A DNA stretch of 12,925 nucleotides from positions 1 through 12,925 of the forward strand of contig PTKD01000033.1 of assembly GCA_002938115.1 (NCBI GenBank). The letters run 5' to 3'. Of this stretch, positions 1 through 6,962 are shown one piece after another. The number at the start of each line of letters is the position of its first letter. The first letter of the stretch is position 1. A program made the translations under genes and the position numbers. This stretch comes from Alphaproteobacteria bacterium MarineAlpha9_Bin7 (GTDB taxonomy: Bacteria > Pseudomonadota > Alphaproteobacteria > UBA7887). The notes beneath the pieces were generated by a model. That model was not told the origin of the DNA and did not search any database. It was given only the letters and a program-made list of their open reading frames with translations.

Positions 1-561
1 TGAAAACTGATCGGCCGCTGCCATAACTGGTCCTGGCGACACGGTAATCTCACCTGCGGGAACACCTGGCATGTTATGAACGCCATAAATGGCATCTATT
101 GGAAAGCGACTGAACAATCCGTCTTCCATCATTGCTTTGGCCCCTGCATATCCTTCCTCTGCCGGCTGAAATATCAACACGACTGTGCCCGAGAAGTTTC
201 TTGTCTCAGCCAAGTACTTGGCAGCACCTAGCAGCATAGTGGTATGACCATCGTGACCACATGCATGCATTACGCCCTCATTTGTCGACGTGTATGGTAC
301 GCCGGTGTCCTCAGTGATCGGCAACGCATCCATGTCGGCACGAAGTCCAATCGAGGGCCCACTGCCATTTCGGAGGACACCTACCAATCCTGTTCCGCCA
401 ATTCCTTCAACTATTTCGTCTATACCAAAGCTCGACAATAATTCGGAGACTTTACTGGCGGTCCGGTGTTCCTTGTAGGCCAATTCCGGATGTTTATGTA
501 TGTCGTGGCGCCACCCTCGCATGTCGTCGTGGTAGGCAGAAATACGATTAACAATCGGCAT
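1..561 (-). CDS. M20-family amidohydrolase (hippurate/amino-acid amidohydrolase type), 3' end cut by window
   Basis: The minus strand from the ATG at 561 is open for 187 codons and runs off the window at base 1, so the C-terminal half is missing. The translation is clearly M20D peptidase/amidohydrolase: WRHDIHKHPEL near residues 17-27, GLRADMDALPI at 72-82, HACGHDGHT at 99-107 (C101 and H103 as metal-ligand candidates) and FQPAEEG at 131-137 (E135/E136, catalytic base and metal ligand in the family). H162 (GVHNMP) is another conserved position. Such enzymes hydrolyse N-acyl amino acids, for example hippurate or N-acetyl amino acids, with two divalent metals in the cytoplasm. AAGGA lies 7 bases before the ATG and fixes the start. 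The gene diverges from the acyl-CoA synthetase gene across 112 bases. Family members are about 390 residues, so roughly half is visible. The exact substrate cannot be told. Confidence 0.93.
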   Translation of the reverse strand, partial: MPIVNRISAYHDDMRGWRHDIHKHPELAYKEHRTASKVSELLSSFGIDEIVEGIGGTGLVGVLRNGSGPSIGLRADMDALPITEDTGVPYTSTNEGVMHACGHDGHTTMLLGAAKYLAETRNFSGTVVLIFQPAEEGYAGAKAMMEDGLFSRFPIDAIYGVHNMPGVPAGEITVSPGPVMAAADQFS

Positions 562-673
562 TTGAGGTTCCTTAGTTTGATCGTTCCTAACTTCGGTCGT
601 GTATGGTACCACGGGCCATGCGGATGGTGGTAGTAGTCATCGAGCTCAACTTCGGTTGGGAAAAGTGTCAAGG

Positions 674-2230
674 ATGAGCAACGGAATTACAAGCGTAATG
701 GATAAAGTTCGCGGTGCCGGTCAAACGACTGTGGGGCGCTTGCTGCGCGAACAGGCGAGGATCCGCCCGAGCTCTGTGGCTGTTGAGGGCGCCGGTGTTA
801 AATGGACTTATCTGGCCTTTAACGACCGAGTGAACCGCCTTGCAAATTTTCTTGTTTCACGAGGGTTTAGTCGTGGCGATCGAATCGCAATACTATCTGA
901 GAATCGTTCCGAGTATATGGAGCTCGAATTTGCTGCTGCAAAATTAGGTGCAGTCGTTGCAGCTCTAAATTGGCGACTCGCGGAGGATGAGCAGATTTAT
1001 TGCATAGCCCTGACCAAGCCGAGGATTGGCTTCGTCTCTCTGCGTTTCCGGGATACCCTCCAAGACATAAATCATTGCATGGAGAAGGTGATCGTTTTCG
1101 GGTCTGAGTACGAATCAATCTTATCACACGCACGAAATCATGAGCCTGATGAAGAAGTCGACGTGGAGGATCCTCTGGTAATTCTTTACACCAGTGGCAC
1201 CACTGGTCGTCCGAAAGGGGCCGCAATTAGCCATCGAGCTTTTTTGGCGCGAGTCTCGGTATTTTGTATGGATTACGGTATGACGCGGGCGGACACATTT
1301 GTTGCTTGGCCGCCCATGTTCCATATGGCCTCGACGGATTTATCTATTGGGATGTTATTAATAGGGGGCAAGGTCATACAGGTCGACGGCTTTGATGTTG
1401 ATCGCCTCGTTGATATCGTTACTTCTGAGAGGCTTGGATGGCTTGTTCTCATGCCGGGTGTTATAGAACGTTTCGTTGAAGTTTTAACCACGTGTTCGAT
1501 CACTCCCAAGCGGATCTTGATGGTAGGAGCGATGGCGGATCTCCTCCCGAGGCACCAGATAACCGAGATTACTCGACTACTTCGCAGCCCTTACCTAAAC
1601 AGTTTTGGCTCGACGGAAACCGGTATTCCACCGTGCTCTGGCAGTTTGTTGCTTCCAGGCGAGACCCATATGTCCCTGTCGAAAACCCAAAGTTCTTTTT
1701 GTGAGGTAAGGCTGGTGAATTCCCAGCGCCGTTTGGTGGCCGATGGAAGTCCGGGAGAGCTCGAAATTCGTGGGCCTACGCTGTTTAGTGGATATTGGTG
1801 CGCTGACGATGTTAATGAGAAAGAGTTTAGGCAAGGTTGGTTTAACATGGGGGACGTATTTCGCCGTAACTCCGACGGTTCATACGATTTTGTCGATCGC
1901 TCCAAGTACTTGATTAAGTCAGGTGGAGAAAATATTTATCCCGCCGAGATTGAAAGGATCCTGCTTGAAGATGATCGTGTTGCTGATGCGGTAGTCGTCC
2001 GGAGATCTGATCCCCAGTGGGGAGAAGTGCCCGTGGCTGTTGTGGCGCGTAAAGACGTATCCTTAACGGAGATGGAGCTTATGCAGAGGTGCCGGAAGTA
2101 CTTAGCAGGTTACAAACAACCCAAGCAGATCTACTTTGTTCCCTTAGAGGAAATGCCTCGCAGTACCACCGGAAAGATCCAGCGCCATGAGATTGAAAAG
2201 TGGATCATCCAGAAAGGTAATCATTTGTAA
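674..2230 (+). CDS. AMP-dependent acyl-CoA synthetase/ligase (ANL superfamily)
   Basis: This 518-residue protein, from the ATG at 674, has the full adenylation fold. The P-loop YTSGTTGRPKG is at residues 172-182, FGSTETG at 311-317, the ribose-binding GD motif at 393-394 (D394), the hinge region VDRSKYLIKSGGENIYPAEIE near 407-427, and the C-terminal lysine loop RSTTGKIQR with K501, which catalyses adenylation. It should activate a carboxylic acid with ATP and form its CoA thioester in the cytoplasm. The reading frame stays open back to a GTG at 599, but those 25 residues do not look like the family. ATG at 674 (AAGG directly before it) and ATG at 698 are both possible; no Shine-Dalgarno decides. 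It is divergent from the amidohydrolase gene and convergent with the VOC gene. Fatty, aromatic or alicyclic acids are all possible substrates. Confidence 0.93.
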   Translation: MSNGITSVMDKVRGAGQTTVGRLLREQARIRPSSVAVEGAGVKWTYLAFNDRVNRLANFLVSRGFSRGDRIAILSENRSEYMELEFAAAKLGAVVAALNWRLAEDEQIYCIALTKPRIGFVSLRFRDTLQDINHCMEKVIVFGSEYESILSHARNHEPDEEVDVEDPLVILYTSGTTGRPKGAAISHRAFLARVSVFCMDYGMTRADTFVAWPPMFHMASTDLSIGMLLIGGKVIQVDGFDVDRLVDIVTSERLGWLVLMPGVIERFVEVLTTCSITPKRILMVGAMADLLPRHQITEITRLLRSPYLNSFGSTETGIPPCSGSLLLPGETHMSLSKTQSSFCEVRLVNSQRRLVADGSPGELEIRGPTLFSGYWCADDVNEKEFRQGWFNMGDVFRRNSDGSYDFVDRSKYLIKSGGENIYPAEIERILLEDDRVADAVVVRRSDPQWGEVPVAVVARKDVSLTEMELMQRCRKYLAGYKQPKQIYFVPLEEMPRSTTGKIQRHEIEKWIIQKGNHL

Positions 2231-2277
2231 ATCAATAATGATGCACCATAGTCGAGCAGTGCAGCCTTATTGATTTT
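2229..2277 (+). terminator. Structured hairpin between convergent genes, possible terminator
   Basis: AAATCAATAA (2229-2238, starting in the stop codon of the ligase gene) pairs perfectly with TTATTGATTT (2267-2276). Inside it TGCAC (2242-2246) pairs with GTGCA (2259-2263), leaving a symmetric 3/3 internal loop and a 12-base apical loop. A short T run ends at 2277. The outer helix is A/T rich and the tail short, so termination would be weak. The exact pairing and its place between two convergent genes favour function. Confidence 0.45.
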
Positions 2278-2304
2278 CCACCCACTATTTATCAAATGGC
2301 CGGA

Positions 2305-2967
2305 TTATTCGGCCGCCTTCGTGATGTTACCGGAAGATTTATGTGGATCTAAAAGATCTTCGAGCTCCGGACTTAGACGTGCCAAACCGCGACGCACGAA
2401 GTCCTCGCGCATTTCAAACCCGTTTCCGGGGCGAGCGATCATTTCTTTTTCCGGGGTGGGAGCGGTTACGTCAGGCCAATGGCCTGGCTGTGGGCCTGCA
2501 CCTTCCTCAGCCGCGGGCATTGGGTCACTATCAAGAATTGCTGGTGTACTGGAAACCTCTACACAATCCCAGGATGCTTCCAATGGGAGATTGTTAACTG
2601 GATCAAAAAAGTAGATAGACCATATTGTACCGTGATCGACGGCATCAGAGACCTCGATATTTGCAGCCTCTAGCTTGTCCTTGAGGTAGAAAAGTTCTTT
2701 ACGAGAAGCAACAGTAAAGGAAACATGGTCAAAGCCGATAGGTCTGTTTGTGGGAGAGCCGTGGAATTTCCCGTAGGCCATGCGCTGCGCCATTTCGTAC
2801 TCAAAAAAGGCTACTGCCCCATCTCCACACTTGAAAAAGTAGTGGCGAAATCCCTCGTGGCCGATGCCCGATATTAAATCCATTTCCAACAGATCTCGGT
2901 AAAAACGGATGGTTGCTTCCATGTCTGGGGTGATAAATGCTAGATGATTGAGACCTTTAACAAGCAT
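2305..2967 (-). CDS. VOC-superfamily protein (glyoxalase/extradiol dioxygenase-like) with a C-terminal extension
   Basis: The 220-residue product opens with GLNHLAFITPDMEATIRFYRD, the standard start of a vicinal-oxygen-chelate module, and the second half-module begins GFDHVSFTV near residue 78. The metal-ligand candidates H8, H81 and E130 (LPLEASWD) are all present, with E56 as a fourth ligand or base, so this is probably an active metalloenzyme with one beta-alpha-beta pair. Families that fit include extradiol ring-cleavage dioxygenases, glyoxalase/bleomycin-resistance proteins and methylmalonyl-CoA epimerase-like enzymes; the sequence alone does not choose. The VOC unit should end near residue 135. 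The remaining 85 or so residues are rich in Pro, Gly and acidic residues, then basic, and match nothing I recognise. The Shine-Dalgarno is weak (TTGGA, about 8 bases before the ATG). The gene converges on the acyl-CoA synthetase gene. Confidence 0.88.
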   Translation of the reverse strand: MLVKGLNHLAFITPDMEATIRFYRDLLEMDLISGIGHEGFRHYFFKCGDGAVAFFEYEMAQRMAYGKFHGSPTNRPIGFDHVSFTVASRKELFYLKDKLEAANIEVSDAVDHGTIWSIYFFDPVNNLPLEASWDCVEVSSTPAILDSDPMPAAEEGAGPQPGHWPDVTAPTPEKEMIARPGNGFEMREDFVRRGLARLSPELEDLLDPHKSSGNITKAAE

Positions 2968-3077
2968 GGCGCGCGTCCAACTGTCAGTTCGTTAAAATTA
3001 AATCGCGGACTAGCATAGCGATTGTGCCTGGTGTCAGGTTGCTCATTCTAATTTGGCGTGGAGCGACGTTCACGCTT

Positions 3078-3091
3078 TACCTATATAGGTA
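3078..3091. promoter_or_regulatory. Perfect 14-bp palindrome, candidate operator
   Basis: TACCTATATAGGTA equals its own reverse complement over all 14 bases. It lies about 110 bases upstream of the VOC start and about 290 upstream of the EamA start. Perfect palindromes of this size in a divergent intergenic region often bind dimeric regulators of TetR, MarR or GntR type. No regulator gene is in the window, so the binding protein is unknown. Confidence 0.4.
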
Positions 3092-3293
3092 TATTGCAAA
3101 TGTCGCACAAGAGAGGTGAGAATTGATGCTTCTATTATGTTCATAAGAAGATTTGGAATTGTGCCAAACTCGTTCGACTGCGTTGTCTCGACTGACTGCC
3201 TACTTTGTAGATATGGTGGTCTGGCCGATTTCCACTCAATTCTGCAAGCGTTTCGGCTGGTCACGGCTTATTTTGGTCTTCCAACTGGTATTA

Positions 3294-3331
3294 GGGTACC
3301 GATTGACCCCTAAAACACTCGCGCGGGTACC
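3294..3331. repeat. Two GGGTACC direct repeats 31 bp apart upstream of the EamA gene
   Basis: GGGTACC occurs at 3294-3300 and again at 3325-3331, start to start 31 bases, close to three helical turns, so both copies face the same side of the helix. The core GGTACC is itself palindromic. They end about 50 bases before the EamA start codon, a sensible place for an activator or repressor. The units are short and could be chance. Confidence 0.25.
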
Positions 3332-3383
3332 TTATGAAAGTGATATCCGTCTAAAAATATTTTGAGTTGGTTGGGGGTTAGTC

Positions 3384-4310
3384 GTGTTTGACAGTTATTT
3401 CAAGAAAATCAACCGTCTTAGCGGCAACCTTCGTGGTGTACTATTAATGTTTGTTGCCACCATTTGTTTTTCTGTGATGCACGCCTTGATACGGTATATG
3501 TCGGCTGAGCTCCATCCATTTGAGCTTGCATTTTTTCGCAATCTTTTTGGTTTACTGGTCGTGATTCCTTGGTTCATGCGGTATGGATTAAAACCGCTAA
3601 AGACCAAACGGTTAGGACTTCACGCGTTGCGTGCAGGAATCAACGCGATGGCGATGCTAATGTTTTTTTACGCGGTTAGTATTACGCCGTTAGCGGATGT
3701 GGCTGCTCTTTCATTTACTGCTCCAATTTTTGCTACAGTGTTAGCAATCTTGATTCTAGGCGAGGTTGTAGGCTTTCGTCGGTGGTGCGCTATCTTGTTT
3801 GGGTTTTGTGGCACACTAGTATTGCTTCGACCTGGTCTTGAGGTAGTGAGCGACGGACAACTTCTAGTGGTTGCGTCAGCCTCGTTTTGGGCCTGTGCAT
3901 TGATTGTAATCAAAATTCTAGGGCGCACAGAATCGAGCGTTACCATAATTACCTACTTAATTTTATTGATGGCTCCACTCTCTGCGATACCTGCAGCAAT
4001 GGTTTGGAGTACTCCTAGCTTTCAGCAACTCGGCGTGATGGCAGCGATGGGTGTCTTGGGTACATTTGGGCAGCTGTTAATGACCCAGGCGCTGAAGGAG
4101 GGGGATACAAATGCTGTGATGCCACTCGATTTTCTGAAAATGATTTGGGCTGTGTTGTTGGGTTTCTTTGTTTTTGGCGAGGTTCCAGGAATTTTTACTT
4201 GGGTCGGCGGCGCTATGATTTTTGCTAGTATTACCTACATCGCATACCGCGAGCATAAAGTAAGGAAAATTAGCCCTTTGGAAGCAGTAGCTCGACCCAC
4301 GGATCAATAG
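3384..4310 (+). CDS. EamA/DMT-family permease (10 transmembrane segments)
   Basis: This 308-residue protein is almost wholly hydrophobic, with about ten membrane spans in two tandem EamA domains, roughly residues 18-148 and 158-288. The FTAPIFATVLAILILGE stretch at 111-127, followed by a glycine-rich span ending LLRPG, is the usual close of the first EamA repeat. Members of the drug/metabolite transporter superfamily move amino acids, nucleotide-like metabolites or other small solutes across the inner membrane by secondary transport. The start is a GTG at 3384, chosen because GGGGG sits 6 bases upstream and the translation then begins just ahead of the first span. A possible small ORF starts 10 bases after its stop, and the oxygenase gene follows on the same strand. 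Substrate and direction of transport are not readable from the sequence. Confidence 0.93.
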   Translation: MFDSYFKKINRLSGNLRGVLLMFVATICFSVMHALIRYMSAELHPFELAFFRNLFGLLVVIPWFMRYGLKPLKTKRLGLHALRAGINAMAMLMFFYAVSITPLADVAALSFTAPIFATVLAILILGEVVGFRRWCAILFGFCGTLVLLRPGLEVVSDGQLLVVASASFWACALIVIKILGRTESSVTIITYLILLMAPLSAIPAAMVWSTPSFQQLGVMAAMGVLGTFGQLLMTQALKEGDTNAVMPLDFLKMIWAVLLGFFVFGEVPGIFTWVGGAMIFASITYIAYREHKVRKISPLEAVARPTDQ

Positions 4311-4320
4311 GATTGATTAC

Positions 4321-4428
4321 ATGGTGAGTCGTACGTGGGACCGAGACAACTTCAACAACTTCAAGAACTTAAAACTTTTCCTAAAAGCAGTTGCTAATCG
4401 AATAGATAAGGGGCAGGATTCTGCGTGA
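4321..4428 (+). CDS. Possible 35-residue small ORF / leader peptide across a terminator-like hairpin
   Basis: An ATG at 4321 opens a 35-codon frame ending in TGA at 4426-4428. AGGA, overlapping the EamA stop codon, lies 8 bases before the ATG, a near-ideal Shine-Dalgarno that would couple it to EamA translation. The peptide begins MVSRTWDRD and then runs through NFNNFKNLKLFLK, rich in Asn, Phe, Lys and Leu, with no signal peptide. I recognise no family. Its last codons form the 5' arm of the hairpin at 4409-4438 and its stop codon lies in the loop. A ribosome reaching the stop would therefore cover the hairpin. This fits a leader peptide that controls readthrough into the PhyH gene; a chance ORF is the main alternative. 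Confidence 0.35.
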   Translation: MVSRTWDRDNFNNFKNLKLFLKAVANRIDKGQDSA

Positions 4429-4448
4429 AGCCGCCCCTGTTTTAATTT
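4409..4448 (+). terminator. Hairpin plus T-rich tail between EamA and PhyH genes (terminator or attenuator)
   Basis: AGGGGC (4409-4414) pairs with GCCCCT (4433-4438). After one bulged A, GG (4416-4417) pairs with CC (4431-4432), leaving a 13-base loop. The tail is GTTTTAATTT. This looks like an intrinsic terminator. It ends directly at the Shine-Dalgarno of the PhyH gene (GGAG, 4449-4452), leaving no space for a promoter behind it. It would therefore act either as leaky intra-operon terminator or as an attenuator. Confidence 0.55.
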
Positions 4449-4459
4449 GGAGTCCAAAA

Positions 4460-5359
4460 ATGACGCCGGAACAAGTATTGTCGCAGCCACCTCGTGTACT
4501 AAGTCAGTCCCAACGAGAATTTTACTTCGACAATGGGTACGTATCGGTCGAAGAGTTGATCAGCAAGGAGTGGCTCCGCAAGTTGCATAGGGTGACGGAT
4601 GATTTTTTGGAACAAAGCCGCGCTATAGCGGAAAGCAATGATATTTTCGACGTGGCAGCGTCTCACTCGCGGGATGAGCCGAAATTGCGTCGTTTGAAAG
4701 AACCAGACGCGCAACATGATACGTACTGGGAGTTTACCAAAGACGTTATTGCTGATGTTGCAGCTGACCTGGTCGGCCCTGATGTCTCTTTTCATCACTC
4801 AAAATTGAATTTCAAGTGGTACGAGGGCGACGATGCTGTGCAGTGGCATCAGGATATTCAGTTTTACCCACACACGAACTATAGCCCGCTCGCCATTGGC
4901 TGCTATTTGACAGATACGGGTCCTGATGACGGGCCTGTCGCGATCATTCCAGGATCGCACGAGGGGCCATTATACGATCAATACGATCAGGATGGTAATT
5001 GGACTGGTGGCCTGAGGGAATCCGATGCTTCTCGGCTTGATCTATCCAAGGCGGTGTATCTCACTGCCCCCGCTGGGTCTATTACGGTACATAACTGTCG
5101 TACCGTACATGGTTCTCCGTCGAGCAAAATCGCGGATGGCCGTCCCCTACTAATTAATGCCTTTACGTCGGCTGATGCGTTTGCATATACACCTAATCCC
5201 GCATCCACAAAACATTATAGGCAGCTGGTTCGTGGAAAGGCTGCTCGTTGGGCTCATCACGACCCGCGGCCATGCCTTATTCCACCCGATTGGTCAGGGG
5301 GATATACTTCAATTTTTGCCGCACAGTCAGGTGAGGATGGTGCTATCGCCACAGGCTAG
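4460..5359 (+). CDS. PhyH-family Fe(II)/2-oxoglutarate-dependent oxygenase
   Basis: The 299-residue protein has the phytanoyl-CoA dioxygenase-type jelly-roll features. The N-terminal FYFDNGYVSVEELIS (about residues 21-35) is the usual opening. WHQDIQFYPH at 129-138 gives the iron ligands H130 and D132. The third ligand is probably H217 in CRTVHGSP, and R228 (GRPL) is the expected 2-oxoglutarate-carboxylate anchor. All required residues are present, so it should be an active oxygenase, hydroxylating a small molecule with decarboxylation of 2-oxoglutarate in the cytoplasm. GGAG sits 7 bases before the ATG. It follows the permease gene on the same strand behind the hairpin at 4409-4448, and its TAG stop overlaps the stop of the convergent ligase gene. 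Substrates in this family range from phytanoyl-CoA to ectoine and secondary metabolites; none can be assigned. Confidence 0.9.
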   Translation: MTPEQVLSQPPRVLSQSQREFYFDNGYVSVEELISKEWLRKLHRVTDDFLEQSRAIAESNDIFDVAASHSRDEPKLRRLKEPDAQHDTYWEFTKDVIADVAADLVGPDVSFHHSKLNFKWYEGDDAVQWHQDIQFYPHTNYSPLAIGCYLTDTGPDDGPVAIIPGSHEGPLYDQYDQDGNWTGGLRESDASRLDLSKAVYLTAPAGSITVHNCRTVHGSPSSKIADGRPLLINAFTSADAFAYTPNPASTKHYRQLVRGKAARWAHHDPRPCLIPPDWSGGYTSIFAAQSGEDGAIATG

Positions 5360-6951
5360 CCGTCGCTTTCTGTAGTCAACATTTGGATTGCCATTTCTCG
5401 AAGTTTGCTGCGTTGGATCTTTGTGCCGTTGGCGCCTGTAGTAGTTGGGAAGTCACTAACTGGGAATATTCTGTACGGCACTTTAAATTTGGCCATGCCA
5501 GCTAGGCAGTGGTTAGTTAAATCCGTCTCCAGAGTAGTAGCGTTCTCTCGCAAGATCACGAAACCTACAGGGCGTGTCCCACGCGGACCATCGACGCCGA
5601 TCACTTGGCATTCTTCGACATCGATATGCTGTTGAATGTACGCCTCTATCTCTTGCGGGTTGACCAGGAAACCTCCCAACCGAAGCATGTCCCCAATGCG
5701 AGATAAAAACTGAAAACTACCGTCAGCACATACGAGACCTAAATCGCCACTTCTAAAAAAGCCGTCACTCGTGATAGCGGAAGCTGTCGCCTCTGGATTG
5801 TTGAAGTACTGAAGCATCAGACTCGGGGTCTGGAACTCTAGTTCTCCTACGTGTCCTGTTTTTAATAAATTTCCGTTTTTTGGGTCTCGGACACGGACCT
5901 TTGTCAGATTTGAAACGGGAAATCCACCCATGCGGTTCCGGGCATCCACCGTATCATCCGGGTATTGCCCCGCGAAGAGTGCCAATATCTCACTTGCGCC
6001 ATACAGACCAACCAATTTAAGACCTTGCCTGTCCGCGCGACTAACGATGTTGTCTAGGGAAGGCGTAAAGTTTGCGAACCCACAAAAATCAACTGTTGGG
6101 AAGGGATCTGGTTTTGGGCGCGCATCTAGCAAGCGCGCAAACATTTCATCGCTGCCGTTTATCTGGGTAATTCGGTGCTGGTCGATTGCTTTTATAGTAT
6201 CTTCGACCTCAAACGTTGGAACACAAACCATTCCGGCGCCGCCAGCGACTGCCGCGACTGCCTGAGAAAACCCGAACACGCCGCAAAAAGGAATGGCTTG
6301 GAGTAGTAATGCGTTTGGTTGATCGTAGCCAAACCGAACTGCTACGTCGCGCGCGTGTTGCTCAACTCCGGATTGGGTATGGAGAACGAGCTTTGGCAGC
6401 TTGGTAGTGCCAGAAGTAGTGAAAATTATGCAACCGGCATCGGCTTGTGCCTGAACGGGGGTGGTATCTGACGAACGTAAAAGTGAATCGTAAGATATGG
6501 TAGGTTGTTGATCAATTTCTCCCAAAGGGCGCGCGTCAGTTTTGCCGTATGTAATTACGGTTTCAATAGTTGTGAGACATTCCGTGTCTATTTCACCAAG
6601 GATTTTGTGGAAATTTATTCCAATAAAATTAGGCCAAAAAACTAAAATTTTTGAGCCAGACCTTTTTAATAGGTCGCCAACTTCGGAGCTACGGAACCGA
6701 GTGTTTACCGCAACGGCGATTGCTCCAAGTTGGGCACAGGCAAAAAATAATTCAAGCCAAGCTGGTATGTTTGGCAACCAAAGCGCTACTCGATCCCCGT
6801 GATGAACACCAAGTTTTGCAAGATTGGCCGCGACGGCATGGCAGCGTTGTTTGAATTCTATGTAAGAAATGTTTTGTTTACGGTAGATCAACACTGGCGC
6901 GTTGGGTTGATTGCGGGCGTGATTGTCGATTAGTGCATTAAGTGTATTCAT
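5356..6951 (-). CDS. AMP-dependent acyl-CoA synthetase/ligase with a divergent P-loop
   Basis: This 531-residue ANL-superfamily enzyme starts MNTLNALIDNHARNQPNAPVL and keeps the order of motifs: P-loop FTTSGTTKLPKLV at 177-189, YGASE at 317-321, ribose-binding D403 in RSGDLG, hinge LSRIGDMLRLGGFLVNPQEIE near 416-436, and the lysine loop TTTGANGTKIQR with K511. The P-loop differs from the usual SGTTGxPKG: the first Gly is Lys and the last is Leu. The A10 loop carries a short insertion before its lysine. It probably activates a carboxylic acid as its CoA ester, though the substrate pocket may be unusual. The Shine-Dalgarno is poor (AGG about 4 bases before the ATG). The stop shares CTAG with the PhyH gene. 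A 45-codon isomerase remnant ends 11 bases upstream of its start on the same strand, so the two may be on one transcript. Confidence 0.9.
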   Translation of the reverse strand: MNTLNALIDNHARNQPNAPVLIYRKQNISYIEFKQRCHAVAANLAKLGVHHGDRVALWLPNIPAWLELFFACAQLGAIAVAVNTRFRSSEVGDLLKRSGSKILVFWPNFIGINFHKILGEIDTECLTTIETVITYGKTDARPLGEIDQQPTISYDSLLRSSDTTPVQAQADAGCIIFTTSGTTKLPKLVLHTQSGVEQHARDVAVRFGYDQPNALLLQAIPFCGVFGFSQAVAAVAGGAGMVCVPTFEVEDTIKAIDQHRITQINGSDEMFARLLDARPKPDPFPTVDFCGFANFTPSLDNIVSRADRQGLKLVGLYGASEILALFAGQYPDDTVDARNRMGGFPVSNLTKVRVRDPKNGNLLKTGHVGELEFQTPSLMLQYFNNPEATASAITSDGFFRSGDLGLVCADGSFQFLSRIGDMLRLGGFLVNPQEIEAYIQQHIDVEECQVIGVDGPRGTRPVGFVILRENATTLETDLTNHCLAGMAKFKVPYRIFPVSDFPTTTGANGTKIQRSKLREMAIQMLTTESDG

Positions 6952-6962
6952 GCCTGTGCCAA

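Larger units (their letters stand above)
2968..3383. other. 416-base intergenic region between divergent VOC and EamA genes
   Basis: No convincing gene lies here. Two open frames (3116-3313 and 3153-3365, plus strand) are under 71 codons, use GTG/TTG starts, lack a spaced Shine-Dalgarno and match no family I know. The region holds a perfect 14-bp palindrome at 3078-3091 and two GGGTACC copies (3294-3300 and 3325-3331). It must carry the promoters for the two flanking divergent genes, but no strong -35/-10 pair stands out. Confidence 0.6.

Noticed and set aside
289..609. 12-base repeat CGTGTATGGTAC at 289-300 and 598-609
   Set aside because: A few 12-base matches are expected by chance in a window of this size, and one copy lies within coding sequence.
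666..671. Minus-strand TTGACA as -35 for the amidohydrolase gene
   Set aside because: No acceptable -10 lies 16-18 bases downstream.
3116..3365. Two overlapping ORFs of 65 and 70 codons in the VOC-EamA gap
   Set aside because: Starts are GTG and TTG without a spaced Shine-Dalgarno, the products match nothing recognisable, and they overlap each other in different frames.
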